DNA from: Primula veris
Lineage: Eukaryota > Streptophyta > Magnoliopsida > Ericales > Primulaceae
Reading direction: 5' to 3'
Length of the DNA stretch: 64,000 nt
Assembly: GCA_963682055.1 (NCBI GenBank)
Contig: OY821740.1
Location: 38,212,795-38,276,794, forward strand
This document shows, one piece after another, positions 35,201 through 47,858 of the stretch. Both the position numbers and the translations under genes were made by a program. The notes beneath the pieces are model-generated. The model saw only the letters and a program-made list of their open reading frames with translations, made no database searches and was not told the origin of the DNA. Numbering within the stretch: position 1 is the first letter of the stretch; every line of letters starts with the position of its first letter.

Positions 35201-35509
35201 GAAAAGATAACACAGAGTCACAAATAAGCACGAGTAAGGACTAATAGGAGTGTACGTTTTGCGTCTAAAAAATCAACATACATTAAGTTTCCTCTAGATT
35301 CAATATCAGCAGAGAATGAACTAATATAAAATGGAATAAATCAGTTCTGATCCAATAATTAAATTAATAGGAAAACTAATTATACCAGGGTCACGAACTG
35401 TAGCTTTGACAAAGTAGCCTCGTTCAAGTAGCTTTTTAACCAGCCATGACCCGATATAACCGGTTGCTCCGGTCACACACACGGTGTCTCTGCCGTTCTC
35501 CACCGCCAT
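32262..35509 (-). CDS. DFR/vestitone-reductase-like NADPH oxidoreductase, 336 aa
   Basis: Six exons: 35386-35509, 34415-34587, 33690-33884, 33418-33577, 32801-32993, 32262-32427 (1011 nt), all GT/AG and in phase. ATG 35509 (MAVENGRD) has a strong context; a longer frame upstream starts with TTG only. Short-chain dehydrogenase (extended) features: [16 protein letters not shown] for NADPH binding near the N-terminus, [19 protein letters not shown], catalytic Ser in IVYTSTIGT, and YLVAKTEAE (Tyr-x3-Lys), [15 protein letters not shown], and [15 protein letters not shown]. The C-terminus [13 protein letters not shown]...[11 protein letters not shown] is typical of the family. It reduces a flavonoid-type or related ketone in the cytosol by family; the exact substrate cannot be read from sequence. 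Introns 1 and 4 contain an exon-2 fragment and a MITE. Confidence 0.9.
33075..33239. mobile_element. MITE in reductase intron 4, relative of 53458-54722
   Basis: Inverted ends of about 45 bases: TTAAGGATTGGACTATGAAA on the left and TTTTGGATTGGACCATGAAA (inverse) on the right, then ACAAAAGTAT and AAGGATTGGTCC in both. Its left half matches the left end, and its right half the right end, of the 1.26-kb element at 53458, so it looks like an internal deletion derivative. Confidence 0.7.
34529..34674 (-). repeat. 37-base exon 2 copy in reductase intron 1
   Basis: 34529-34565 lies inside exon 2; 34638-34674, inside intron 1 just before the acceptor of exon 2, is identical over 37 bases (starts GGTTAAGTTTGTTGTAGCAT). 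The perfect match implies a recent event or sequence correction. Confidence 0.85.
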
Positions 35510-37340
35510 GTTTATTTGAGTTTCACTTTTATTCTTTTCCAAAATATTATTAAGTAATTAACCAAGAGTGTTTTTGGGCAGCTTATTTGCCTATTTCTTG
35601 AACTTGTGTCTTGTTATTATATTAATATATATACTCTAATGTTAGATTTCTACTTTTGAACTACCTAAATAATAGTGCATGCGTTCCACGCGGATACACA
35701 AAACCGAACATTTTTTTTTAGCAAGATAATTATTCCTAAAATATGCAATTCATTGTTTTCGAAAAAGTTCTCCATGTAGATTATATTTCTCTCTCTTGTA
35801 TATGTGTGTAATATGAATTTACGTAAAAAAACATTTTTGGTTATCCTAGGAAAAAATCAAGTTTTCAAAGAAAAGAGATAATTTTGTCCCGGCACTACTT
35901 TTGAAACTATATTAGTTTGATGTCATTTTCTAAAACAATTTAGGTTTTTAGGCCAATTCCACATGATTAACAAAAAAAATACAAAAAAGAAAAGGAAAAA
36001 ATGTTTTAAATTCGAAAAATCTGAAAAAATCATCAAAAGCTAAAAAAAACCCTGAAAAATGGTACAAAGTTTAAAAATCAACAAAAAAAAAAATACGAAA
36101 GAATGAAACAAAATCTCTTCAAAATGGAAAACAAAAAAAAAGGACAAGAAAAGTCAAAACTTTTAAAAAATGTCAAAAAGCTGTAAAAGTCAATAAAACA
36201 ATAAAAAAAAAAAATCTAAAAACGCTAGAAATCATTTGGTGTATTTTTAAAATAGTCTAAACGACAAAATAAACTCGATAATCACATAAGGAAAACAGTG
36301 TAGGGTCATTTTAAAACAATATACCCTCTTTATAAAGCAATATATGATCTCTTTAAAACAATATATGGTTTTTTAAATAATATATGTTTATTTTAAAACA
36401 GTCTATGATCATAATAAAATAGTATATGATTATTTGAAAAATAGTTTATGTACAGTCTAAAAGACTCTACTATGGTCATTTGAGTTGAGTTTGTGGTCTC
36501 GAAAACAACTTACAAATTTTTTTTTTTTTCCTAAAATGACCATATATACCTATGGTCAAGGGGATGTGTTGCCGGTTGGCATTCGCCGCCAACACCTATG
36601 GTCAGGGGCTCACCGCAACAGTTTGTCTTCTATCAATTTTTTTTGTTGGTTGAGAAAGTGAGCCATGGAAGGTCCAACAACAGTTGCAAGTCAGTGTTGT
36701 TCCTGGCGGCGACGGTGGTGTCCCATGAGATAGAAGGAACATGCATTTGTCGGCAGAAACTTATCAGAGGTCTATCGATCGTTGTTGAAATATGAGAGTT
36801 AACATCATTTGAGTTGTGTCATTTAAAGTTCTCGAGAGATAAATAATTTAGGGACCTCGCCCAAATTAGAATATTAAAGGGTTTACATTGTTGTCTAAAA
36901 CTTAAATAAGTTTTTTAAAATGGACCAATTTTTTAATAAGTTTTGAAGTTAGCCTAAAACTTACATAATTCTTGCCCATGATTTTTTCAAGGAGAAATAC
37001 GCTATAAACTTTACTTATTTACTTGAATCATTCGTTATAGGGATGGGTTGTCTCGAACACTGTGCACCTCTCGGACCGGTTAAGATAATAGTAGAATAGT
37101 ACTAAAAATAACAATATAGCGTTGAACATTGTGGAAACTTTAAGTAATATGACTTATTTAACCATGAGCAGATCATAAGATTAATCAACTAATGTAATTT
37201 TCTTTATTATAAACTGACTAATGACGGAGTATTATTAACACTTATATCACTTGTTAAATACAGGTAACTATTATCGTTTCAATTGAAAATTTTGGTACTT
37301 GTATGTCTATGAACGAATCAAAAAGGAAACCAATGAAACA
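35510..37340. other. Spacer with A-rich tract, tandem repeats and a possible captured fragment
   Basis: 35580-35640 includes the probable promoter of the reductase (TATATATATT near 35622 on the minus strand). 35940-36250 is A-rich with AAAATCTAAAAACGC words; 36290-36480 is a tandem repeat; 36540-36800 is unusually GC-rich for the region and has a 65-codon frame from ATG 36598 (LLVEKVSHGRSNN, VVSHEIEGTC) that I do not recognise. The order resembles, inverted, that of the element at 53458-54722. Confidence 0.4.
36290..36480. repeat. Degenerate tandem repeat, ~30-bp unit
   Basis: About six units of the type AAAACAATATATGATCTCTTT recur, each with small changes. The inverse (ACTGTTTTAAAATAA) resembles the unit at 54180-54413. 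Confidence 0.5.
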
Positions 37341-38042
37341 GGGGCGGATGCATGATTATGGTTGATGGGGCACGATTAGAATATAAACCGCAAGTTTCTT
37401 TTAATAGTTAAAATATGAATATATGATTATTATTTTTTAATATATGATATGCGATTGAATTTTTTTTCTCCTAACAAAAATAATATATATGCACATAGAG
37501 TTTATTTTAATAATTCTTGGAATATCTTGTTAATAATTTTTTTTCTTTTAAGAAAATATCTCATTACCGATTACTCAACAATGAATTGGTTAACGAGAAC
37601 TAATAATTTATTAAACACATACTAATGGAAGAAAACAAAAAAAAAAAACAATTTAATTTACGACCCACCACTTTAATTTGGAAAATAAGAATTTTTTTAA
37701 AATGTCTTGAAACAAAAACAAAAAAGATAGTTTTTGCTATTAAATTTTCATGTTTTATAATTTAAAGTATGAAAATTTAGATCAATTATGTTAACAAAAA
37801 TGAAAGAACCTAAGCCAATTTTTTTTATTTAATTGTGCAAATAACATATCTATACTTTAAATGGAAAATGATAAAAAAAATTGCATTTGTGCCAACAAGA
37901 ATCAAACCAAGTTAGGATAAGATAAATGAATTTAAGAAATAGATGTAACCAACTAAGATATATTACTTATGCCGGACAAATATATACAAAATTAGGACTT
38001 GTTATTAGAAATCTGAAGGGCCTCGTATGGATCCGCCTATGC
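37341..38042. mobile_element. hAT-like element with CAGGGGCGGAT ends
   Basis: Left end about CAGGGGCGGATGCATG (37341); the right end, inverted, reads CATAGGCGGATCCATAC (38026-38042). The 700-base interior is AT-rich and without coding sequence. A ~45-base word (AGATATATTACTTATGYCGG) occurs at 37957 inside and at 38066 just outside the right end. The flanks show no convincing target duplication. Confidence 0.5.
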
Positions 38043-38118
38043 AAAAACAAATATATACAAAATAAGATATATTACTTATGTCGGACAAATATATACAAAA
38101 TAAGATTGATTAATTTAA

Positions 38119-39061
38119 GGATAAATTAACATGAAATACTACTTTTTAAACTAAATTAACAAAAACATACCAAAAAAATTTCATTATCAAAAACATATAA
38201 AACAAATTTAATACCGTTTATTCTCTTATTTTTCTCTCTCTCATCTTACTATCTCTCTCCTCCATTTTTCTCTCTCTCCTCCATTATTCTATCTCTCATC
38301 AATTCTTTACCAATTCTTATCTGTATCCCTCTCTCTCTGATTTTACTCTCTCGTCAATTTTTCTATGTATCTTTCTTTCATATCACACTCTATCCCTCTC
38401 CCCATCTCCACCACGAAAACCCGTCACTGACTATCGAACACCATCTATATTATATAAACATCCATATACATATAAATACAGATATATACATACGTAATAC
38501 ACAAATATTACATTTGTTGATACTCCGTAATATATATAAAAAAAAATATGAAATTGTTGAAATTGTTTTCTATTTATTGAGTTTTGAGACTATTGTAAAT
38601 CTTATGAATTTCAAGTTTAAAGAGGAGAATCCATATGAGAAATCCATATATAGGGTATGAAGTTTTGAAATTAGGTTATGATGTTTTGAAATCAGCGTAT
38701 GAAGTTTTAAAATTAGGGTATTAACTCTTTTTTAGATATTTGATTGTGATGCAGAACATTTAAGGTATGAAATTTTAAAATTAGGATATGACGTTTTATA
38801 ATTAGCATATGAATATTTTGTGAGTTTTTAGTTTTTTTAGAGAAAGATGAGTGATTAGCACGTGTTAGAGAGAGATGTGCGATTAGAGAGAGTTACGGTT
38901 AGAGAAGGAGAGATGTTAGATTAGAGAGAGATGTTAAATTATGGTCCGATTAAAATTAGAAAAATAATAAGTATATATATATATATATGTTTTTGATAAA
39001 TTAAGTTATTAGACTATATTTTTGTTAATATAATAATGATATAATATATTTTTGTTAATTG
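38119..39061. mobile_element. Non-autonomous element, copy 1 of a two-copy family
   Basis: Starts GGATAAATTAAC...AAATTAACAAAAACATACC and ends near TTTTTGTTAATATAAT, an imperfect inverse. Inside are CT-rich and GA-rich tracts (38230-38400, 38840-38935) and ~20-base subrepeats TATGAAGTTTTGAAATTAGG (38655-38820). The second copy is at 51381-52212, with the subrepeats in the opposite orientation. Confidence 0.55.
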
Positions 39062-42000
39062 TCATGTGATTTAAGGACTCAATGTCAAACCACGTGTTGG
39101 ACCTCTATTTTTTCTGGTAGTATAAATAAACCCTCATATTTTTCATTTCTCTGCTTACTTTTTATTATTTTGGCCGTGATGACCGCCAACAAATGGGAGT
39201 AATTTCCACACAACAAGCCCACAATTAAAGTGAGCCGAATATTAAGTTAACAAAAGCCTATCGATATCCTTTGACAAAGTGAAAGTGAAAACCCCATGAT
39301 TTATGGAGATTTGCTTTTTATTTGGACCTTTTTTGTACACAAGTTACTCACGTTAAACCACAACTTAACATCTTTTTTCTTGACACAGAATACTCACTGA
39401 GCCAATGTCGTAAAATTTATAATTGCATTAATAATTTGAAATTTGAACGCATCAGTTAAAGAGGAAAAAATTATCGTGGACCAAATTTAAAAGGGTAAAG
39501 TTAACAAGTACCCTTAAAAACCTAATTAAGGTAACACATTTAACAACTATTATAATTATTTAATATTTGTAATTATATATGGAAATATCTTTTCGAGGGG
39601 GAGATTTGAAGGGAATGTATGTAAATATATAGTGAATAATTTATTAATTAAGCAAATAAATGTATCAATATTTTATTTAATCTATTTCTATTCTAAATAT
39701 TATTAGAGATTATCTTTTTTCATTTAAGAGTAGTTTCAACTAATATTCATATTTTTATTTGTCTTTTATTGTGTTAGGAAAGTAGTTTTTAGTTATTTTA
39801 TTTAATTAGTATTTAATTTTATGATAGTTTCAATTAGGGTTACATGTTTTTATTTGAGTTTTATTGTGTTGGAAAAATGATTTTTACTTTACTAAATCAT
39901 TATTTATATCAATTGTAAATATTATTACCATAAACTATTAATTGCTGAATTAAGGAATCAATCGTATTTTTACTAATTATAAATAACTAAATTAATTTTA
40001 CTTAGGAACGAGGCTTAAACAATGCCCCGATGACCGAATTTAAAATAGTATATCGCTCACTAGTCCCTACCCTACATGATGAACAACGGAAACTCCTTTT
40101 TTTTTTACGTCAACCCTTGTTATGTATGAATAAAAATCCATTACCTTAGCAATGAACATTGAACACTTTATCAGGAAAGAATTAAGTGTCTAAATTGAAT
40201 AACGAATTAAAGAGATTGAATAAGTAAGTTAATAACTATTTTAATACGTACTATAATTATTTTACTGTCACACTGCTAATGAACATAAATGTAGTTACAT
40301 TAAAGTCATAACGTTAGCCTTATTGTAAGGCATCGTCGAAGGAAAAATGCATCGATATCAAGCCATAAAAACAGGTACCGACCACTTTTAATATAATTAG
40401 TACAATATGAAATCAACACATTAGTCCAAATATAATGCTTTAAACAAATTAAGAGAAGTAACGGACATACATATATATATACAGGGTTCTGAAATTGATA
40501 TAACCAATTCAAAACTTTAATGAACCAATATGCAGTGCTGTCACGAAGAAGAAGAATAGATAATAATATCATTTTATGTTTACGGAAATGGGAAATGTTG
40601 TTATAATGTACAAAATAAGGATAATTTTCTATTTCTTGTAGCTAGTTAATTAATTTGAAAAAAGGATGTGCTTATGTCGAAAAGTACATGTAATTAAAGA
40701 GAGAGGTACTGATTTCACAACCTGTATTTTTTCCTCTCTAGTTGCTTTCATGAGAATAAATGAACGTACTTTTTTTTTTGAAACAAAAATGAACATACAT
40801 ACTATTTCACGAAAAAGGTTCATAAGATAGCTTTGCCCGTGATTTCAGATCACTTTATGACCTTTATTCTTTTTGGACAAATATTTCATGCTTCTATTTT
40901 ACTAAGATAATTTAATTTTTATTATACGACATGTAGATTAACGTGTAATAAAACTACAAACCAAGAACTGAAGTCAATATTTAGATTTTTAATTATTAAA
41001 AAAAAACAGATTTCTATATACGTCACTAATTTTTTTGAAGAAACCCAATATATAAAGTGTGAGGATAAGTTTGCCTAAATAGACGTCATGTGTCATTATA
41101 ACATGCTATTTCCAAAGCAATACTGGTAGAGTTTAATGTTAACTAAACGTCTAAACCAATGGTTTTCTAAATTACTTAAGTTTCTATTTTCCCCTCATTT
41201 TACTAATTTGAAGTTTTTTTCTCCAAACTACCGGGCAAGGGCACCCAGCGTAATTCCAAATATTATGAAATTTTTAAATTTTTACCATCTATTTTCACTC
41301 AAATACGTTAAAAACGATACACTTTAATACCCTCCTAACTTTGCCCGTGATCGCAAGGAGCAAAAGTTCACCTCGTTTTGGGACCCATCAATTTTAGCCT
41401 TTTTTAAGTTTGCCGGTAGAAAGTAGAAGTTTCATCAGCCTGCATTAAATAAAAGGTTTATTACAGATTGGTCTCTGTATTTTCAACAATAAATTTGTTT
41501 GGTCTAAAACTTTCCCTATAGAATGATCCCCGTAATTTCAACTAAAAATCTGTTAGGTACGATATGTTCAATTGCAACACTGCTGAGCTCAATGTTTCAG
41601 AAAGTAAAAGAGTTGATCGCCAATATGCAATAAAGTCACCCTCAAAGATACCGAAAAAATCAGTTAACCGTATGTAGTTCTGCGGTAGCGATTTTTATTA
41701 TTATTATTATCAAGGTTATTTATTTTGATTTCTTCTATAACCATATAGAATAAAAATATACTAAAAGGACCAAATAAATTATGCCTTTTCTAAAAGTTGT
41801 AACAATTTTCTTAACATATACAATAAACAAAGTATATAAAAAAAAACATATAGTTAAACAAAAACACGAGCATAAACGAGCCGGACAGGACAAACATTAT
41901 ATTTTTATATTTTTGTTTGTTACCGGTTCGTCTACAAATGAATGAACATGAACCGAGCCATTACGAAGTTGAATACTAACTTTGACCAACAATTCAGCTT

Positions 42001-42479
42001 AGTTAGAGCAGCCGTATCAGCAACCTTAATCATTTGCTTAAACCTAACATATTTTATATTTTTTAAGAAACCGTTTACATTTACACAAAATTTCAGTTTT
42101 CTTATTAATTTACTTATAATAACCCTATATTATTTCTTTTTATTTGTTTATTATTATTTAATAATCATAACAATATTTTTATCATAAAAATATAGACCCT
42201 ATGATAGTTTATTACTATATAAGGTAAATTTTGTATTTTATGAAATCATCGAATTTTAAACAAAATTATGTTTTGAAACGGCGGAGCGGATACTCTTGTA
42301 TCCGAACTGTATTAACTTCAAATTTTCACATGAACTAGTCTAAAACTAGCCTTATAGTAATTTTTTTTTTTTTACTTTCCTCTTTTAAAAAGGTGACATT
42401 GCTCATACACCTTTTACTCTTCCCTTTTATATTCAAACCACTTCAGTTACATACAGAGAAAGAAATAGAGAGAAGGGAG
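39062..42479. other. Long spacer upstream of the mannanase gene
   Basis: No gene supported. 41237-41352 (CGGGCAAGGGCACCCAGCG ... CTTTGCCCGTGATCGC) is a diverged copy of the short element also seen at 21822 and 52975. Paired words near 39720-39900 (ATTTGTCTTTTATTGTGTT...AATATT) hint at an old duplication. Confidence 0.4.
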
Positions 42480-45400
42480 ATGATGAAGAAATTGATAATG
42501 TTCTTATTTTCTCTAATAGTAATGATTCAAGTAAAAGCAAGGGACGAGTTCATGAGGACAAAAGGGGTGCATTTCATGCTAAATGGGAGTCCTTTTTATG
42601 CAAATGGATTTAATGCTTATTGGCTTATGTACACAGCTTATGAACCATCTGAGAGAAACAGAGTTTCTTCTGTTTTCCAACAAGCTAAAAGCCATGGTCT
42701 CTCTGTTGCAAGAAGCTGGGCTTTTAGTGATGGTGGGTACAGAGCCCTTCAGATTTCACCTGGCTCCTATGATCAACAAGCTTTTCAGGTAATAACTAGG
42801 TGAAGACAGTCGTAGTCCGCTGCCCATGTAAAGTAATTTTTCTTTATGTATTTTGATCAAAATATTAAAAAATTAGTGTTCGCCACTCTTCTACTAAAAA
42901 AACTCAGGGAATGATAAAAAAAACTATATAGAATATTGGCCCTCCTATTTTAGATTGTCATCTCTGTTTAATGTGGTTATGATTTTAGTATACCCTACTC
43001 ACCATTGGTAGTATTTTATTTATTAGGCCATGCCAGAAGAGAAAATGTGTAACTTAACATGAAAAAGGCTTACTATATATCTTAGTATATCATGATTATT
43101 ATCAATCATTCTAGGGCAAGTGAGCAACATGGTATAAATCGCGGCGTAGGACCTGAAACTTACTGAAACCTTGTGGATCAGATTGGTGTAAAGTGAAAAT
43201 TTTGGACTAGTGCCAAGAGGTGAAACCTTGGGAGTGGTTATGATAATTGTCTAATTTAGGTACAGTTATTAGCCAACAATATATATATACCTATGAATGG
43301 AAAACCAGTATGGAAGAGTTTTCACATTCTGCCTTAAAATTTTAAAAAAGGTATACTGCATTCATTATTCAAATTATGCAGACATAAAAGTGTCCCCCTT
43401 ACTCTTCTTTTTTAAAATTAACAAGTTTGTCTTGTTAATTGGGCTATATCTGTTTGGCCACTTGGGTTTATAATAAAGAGCAACTTCTTTTAAATATATA
43501 ATGTACTATTATTTACTCATATATACTTGCTACACTAGTGGAATGACAAAAAAGAAATAGAAAAGGAGTTTGAATATTTTTTTAGCATTTAGATAAAATG
43601 GATTGTATGTTCTTTTTTTTTGGGTACTATTTAAAAATATTATCAAAATGTTTAAATGTCTCAAACCCAGAATCTGTAACATACTAGCATCAACATAATG
43701 TTGGCTTTACCTTGTACGTTTCTGCAAAGCTTATCAGGTTTTAATTCAATAATTGCTTAATTGGTCAGAAGTTCTTAAATTCTTAGTTTTCACTTTTCAT
43801 ATTATTTTACTGTGAACCAATAAGGGATTGAATACATTATACAAATCCTATTTCATATGTGGATCACCACTCATTATTCTAAGAATGAGTTTTCACAAAA
43901 CATAATATTGTTACAAATCTTTTAACCTTAAGGTTTATACTAAAAAAGTTGCATCTCAAAACCGAAGTTCAGAATGTGATGAATTGCCAAACAGCATTAA
44001 GCTTAGCTTGTTCTTTCACACAAAGGTTACCGAACCCAATTTCAAAAAGTGAGTAATTTGTTACGAACAAATGTGTTTTATTTACTTTCTTTGTTTAAAG
44101 GGACTGGATTTCGTTATATCCGAAGCAAGAAAATATGGGATAAAGTTGATTTTGAGTTTTGTGAATGAATATGAGAACTTTGGAGGAAGAAAACAGTACG
44201 TGGCATGGGCAAGAAATCAAGGGGAGAATATATTTTCTGAAGATGACTTTTTCATTAATTCTGTGGTCAGGGGATACTACAAAAACCATATCAAGGTGAG
44301 CCCTTTCCCCATACTTTAGGCCTTTCTGTTTGTATTTCCTAAGCTCAATCTTCTGGTTTTTAGCTTTTAAGTTGGAATACTATATAAGTCTTAAATTGAA
44401 TGAATATGAAACCAGGTTTCTTTTTCTCTATTCTCAAGTAGGCATGTCTTTTATCTTCATGTCGGTACTTAATTAGTACCACTAATCCAATTTGACCCTC
44501 TTGTTACCCGATTGATATATTTTTGTGTAGGCTGTTCTTACGAGGCGTAATAGTATAAATGGAGTTTTATACAAGGATGATCCTACAATAATGGCTTGGG
44601 AGCTTATGAATGAGCCTCGATGCCCTTCTGATCCTTCTGGAAGAACTATCCAGGTACTCCAACAAAATCTCCATCATAAAGAATTTAACAAAAACAAATA
44701 AGTAATGCAGTATTTGCGTCAGGCATTGTAAATATAGTTGCATTATGTTTTTTTGGGGATAACTTGTGAATCACATTTCTTATAAATAATTAGCTAACAA
44801 GTACTAATCAATTCATACAGGAACAATCTAAAAGTCCATCGCAATGTTAAGATTGTCTTTAATCTTTATTGTTGTTTTAATTGATTACTTGAATGACAAA
44901 TTTTCTTTTTACATCTCTTTAACAAGTGAGAAATATTAGAATTAAGAAGTAAATAATTCAAACTTGAGTAGAAAGATGAATTACCATCTATGACTCGTGA
45001 AAACCCTGACTAATCATGAAAGTTTCACTTGAAAGTTGAAAGTTCAATTCTTTCTCATATAAGATGTAGGCTTGTTTGGCTCTAATTATTTAAGAAAATA
45101 AGCTGGCTAAGTTCAGCGTGAGTGAAAAGTTGAGTTCTTATTTTGGAATTCCTGATTCTGTCTAAAAAGCAAAAGAAAATACAGCTTATGTTAACCTGGT
45201 GGACCAAATGCATATCAGCTTATATTGACTGTTTTGATTGAAAATGATGGTACATATTGAAGCTTGGTTCTTAATAATCTGCCACAAATGGCTTAATACA
45301 GGGTTGGATTACAGAAATGGCTTCATATGTGAAATCTATAGATGCTAATCACTTACTAGAAGTTGGCCTAGAAGGGTTCTATGGGCCATCAGCACCTGAG

Positions 45401-46373
45401 GAGAAACAATTTAATATCCAGCTTCAAGTCGGAACTGATTTTATTGCAAACAATCAGATACCCGACATTGATTTTGCAACTATTCACTCTTATCCTGATG
45501 TCTGGTAAGTAGGAGTACCATTTTACTGTTCAAGTAAACCAAAAACTTAACGGGAAAATACTTATTTCTAAGAAGTTCTTTTGAAGTTTCTGTTCCGAAC
45601 AAATACTGCAACACTGCATAACATTATCCTCCAGTCTCTCGATTTAGAACTGGATAACAATTTGTCAAGAAATTTCAATCTGTCCTAAGGTACTGCCACA
45701 CTGAAACCTGAAGGTGAATAAACTGTTCAATTCATTAACAACCTTGACCGAAAGAGCCTAAAAAGATAAATGAGAAACATCATGCCGTAGATAATGGAAA
45801 CATCGAAGATTCAGTCTGGTACTAATTTGAGAAATTTATAAAGTTTATTAATCAGGAGACGTCACATTAAGTTTTGGTATAGAATCAAACTTCACTCAAA
45901 AGCCATAATTTTAAGGTTGTGAGGGACTTAATTTTTTCTTATTAACCAACAGGTTATCCGGTACGAGCGAAGACACCCAACTTTCTTTCCTAAACAAATG
46001 GGCCAACACTCACATTCAAGATGCACAAAATATCCTGAAGAAACCTATTGTCTTCGCAGAATTTGGAAAATCCGGTAAAGATACGGCCCAAAGAGACAAG
46101 CTATTCGCCACCGTGTACTCTGCTATCTATGCCTCCGCCAGGGCTGGTGGTGCCGCTAGCGGAGGCTTGTTCTGGCAGCTGTTGACGGATGGAATGGACA
46201 ACCTTGGAGACGGGTACGAAGTTGTACTAAGCCGAGTCTCTTCGACAGCTAGTTTAATTGCTCGAGAGTCTCATAAACTTAATAGGATTAGAAAGATGTA
46301 TGTTAGGATTAGAAATGTTGAGATTTGGAAAAAGGCTAGGGATCCTAGCAAAGGTGAAAATGGTGGTAATTAG
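42480..46373 (+). CDS. Endo-beta-1,4-mannanase (GH5), secreted, 416 aa
   Basis: Five exons: 42480-42788, 44101-44295, 44531-44653, 45302-45504, 45953-46373 (1251 nt), GT/AG and in phase. ATG 42480 starts a signal peptide ([20 protein letters not shown]). GH5 clan-A features follow: [48 protein letters not shown], the acid/base Glu196 in [16 protein letters not shown], and the nucleophile Glu313 in VFAEFGKSG; then [13 protein letters not shown]. It is the plant MAN type, which cuts beta-1,4-mannan chains in cell walls or seeds. The C-terminal tail ([19 protein letters not shown]) is basic. All catalytic residues are present. Which paralogue cannot be told. Confidence 0.92.
45070..45215. mobile_element. 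Possible hAT-like MITE in mannanase intron 3
   Basis: GGCTTGTTTGGCTCTAATTA on the left and an approximate inverse (TGGACCAAATGC) on the right, with AAGCTG/CAGCTT pairs inside. Similar ends occur at 27056-27154. Boundaries are approximate. Confidence 0.35.
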
Positions 46374-47436
46374 ACTCTACTTTTGATGGTTATGCACAAT
46401 CTAGATCAGTATTTATCATAATATGTTTTCATTTCTTTTTCAACAGACAAGTGTATTCGTACTCTTTTTGTTACCTTTCTATAGTGCATTAATACTTGTT
46501 AGAAGGTTCCCATTTTTTGTCCAATTTTCAACTTAGTAAGGTTGATTTTGTGAATTTGCATTTTACCTAACAAAACTGTATCTACGTATTAGTAAGTGGT
46601 TAAAGTACTTGAGTATGTTTATATTTTTATACTATGAGAGTAAATTGAAGAACTTCGTTCCAAAAAAGTTGTCATGATGTTTTCTTGGAGATTTCCAATG
46701 GAAGACAATAAATTGAGAAACGGATGAAATATCAAAATATATACATTGCCTTGTTTATTTGAAGCCTTTTGACATCGAGTTGTATTACCTTTCGATTGAT
46801 CAGATTAAAAGCTGTGGTTAATCATTTATGAAAATCTAAAAAGTCTGGATCGACACACGTTTCTGGCCGAACTCAAATTCTGAAAATCTGCTCTCATGTT
46901 ATCATTTTTCCACAAACTGCTTTCTTACTTATCCAGAAATCCAAAATGTTTATATAAATAAAAAGTATCCAATATCCATTATAATACAAATGGTCAGAGA
47001 TATTGTTGAACCATTAGTTCAATAATTGATTTTTATTATAAGTGTGACTATAATTTCATAATTTTACAATTCGATGATATAATACTTGATATTTTTCAAA
47101 AATAGAAAATGTATATTTCAGGGCTTAAAATGATAGATCATTCAATATCGAAGTTAACGGCTCAAACGGAACTCATTTTGGATTCCGAACGAATAAGATA
47201 CAACCAGATTTTTAAACACGTCGTAAAATATCCGACAGGTCGAAGTACCAATCGAAAAATGAAAAGGTTGGGTAGTAAGCTCTTCAAATTGTGAATGTTG
47301 TTCTATTTTCGATAAATTTGTATAGAGCAAATTATAAGCTCATTTGTGAGCAAGTGTTTGTTAGAAACTTTTAAGCCAAAATGTTAGTCAAAAGTTATAC
47401 GTTAAACACTTGAGTACTTATATATTTAGGGGGAGT
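46374..47436. other. 3' flank of mannanase and possible retroelement remnant
   Basis: The first 250 bases should hold the mannanase 3' UTR. Just before 47437 a purine run AGGGGGAG (47428-47435) looks like a polypurine tract, so some sequence to its left may be the internal part of a lost retrotransposon; the 61-codon frame at 47109-47294 is not recognisable. Confidence 0.4.
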
Positions 47437-47823
47437 TGTTGAATCGTATACGTGGTCGGTTGCACTTATATTAAGAGTAGGAAGCTCAGCTAGGGGGTGA
47501 GCAAATCGATTGATTAGCTCGGTAGAATTTGTAATCTTTGGAAGAAAATTATAGTGAAATACTCAGTATCATGAATACCGAGAAGAGTAATAGGCGGGTT
47601 TGCCGAACCTCTATATATCGTGATGTCAATTTCTTCTCTTACTCTTTAATTTCCGCAACTTATTTCGTTGTGATTGTGCGCATGCTTCTACTTATTTATC
47701 ATTTATATTCGCATACTTATTATCGCAAGTACATATCGAGTTAGTTGAGTTGTTAGTTGCGCTTAAAATTTTAATTCCGCGAAAACGGCTAAAATCTTAT
47801 TCAGCCCCTCTAACGGGCCAACA
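47437..47823 (+). mobile_element. LTR (Ty1/copia style) with its polypurine tract
   Basis: 387 bases, starting TGTTG and ending CAACA, preceded by AGGGGGAG. The right end (TTATTCAGCCCCTCTAACGGG) resembles typical plant copia LTR ends, and CTCTATATATCG at 47608 may be the promoter. No primer site follows (GATATATC instead), so this is a 3' LTR or a remnant. The rest of the element is gone or unrecognisable. Confidence 0.6.
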
Positions 47824-47858
47824 GATATATCTAGTTGGAGGCATCCGAGGGATGTGCC

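Noticed and set aside
35510..35542. An 11-residue N-terminal extension of the reductase
   Set aside because: The upstream start is TTG; ATG 35509 has a good context and gives the usual family length.
42393..42479. A 29-residue N-terminal extension of the mannanase
   Set aside because: It begins with GTG; the ATG at 42480 starts a normal signal peptide.
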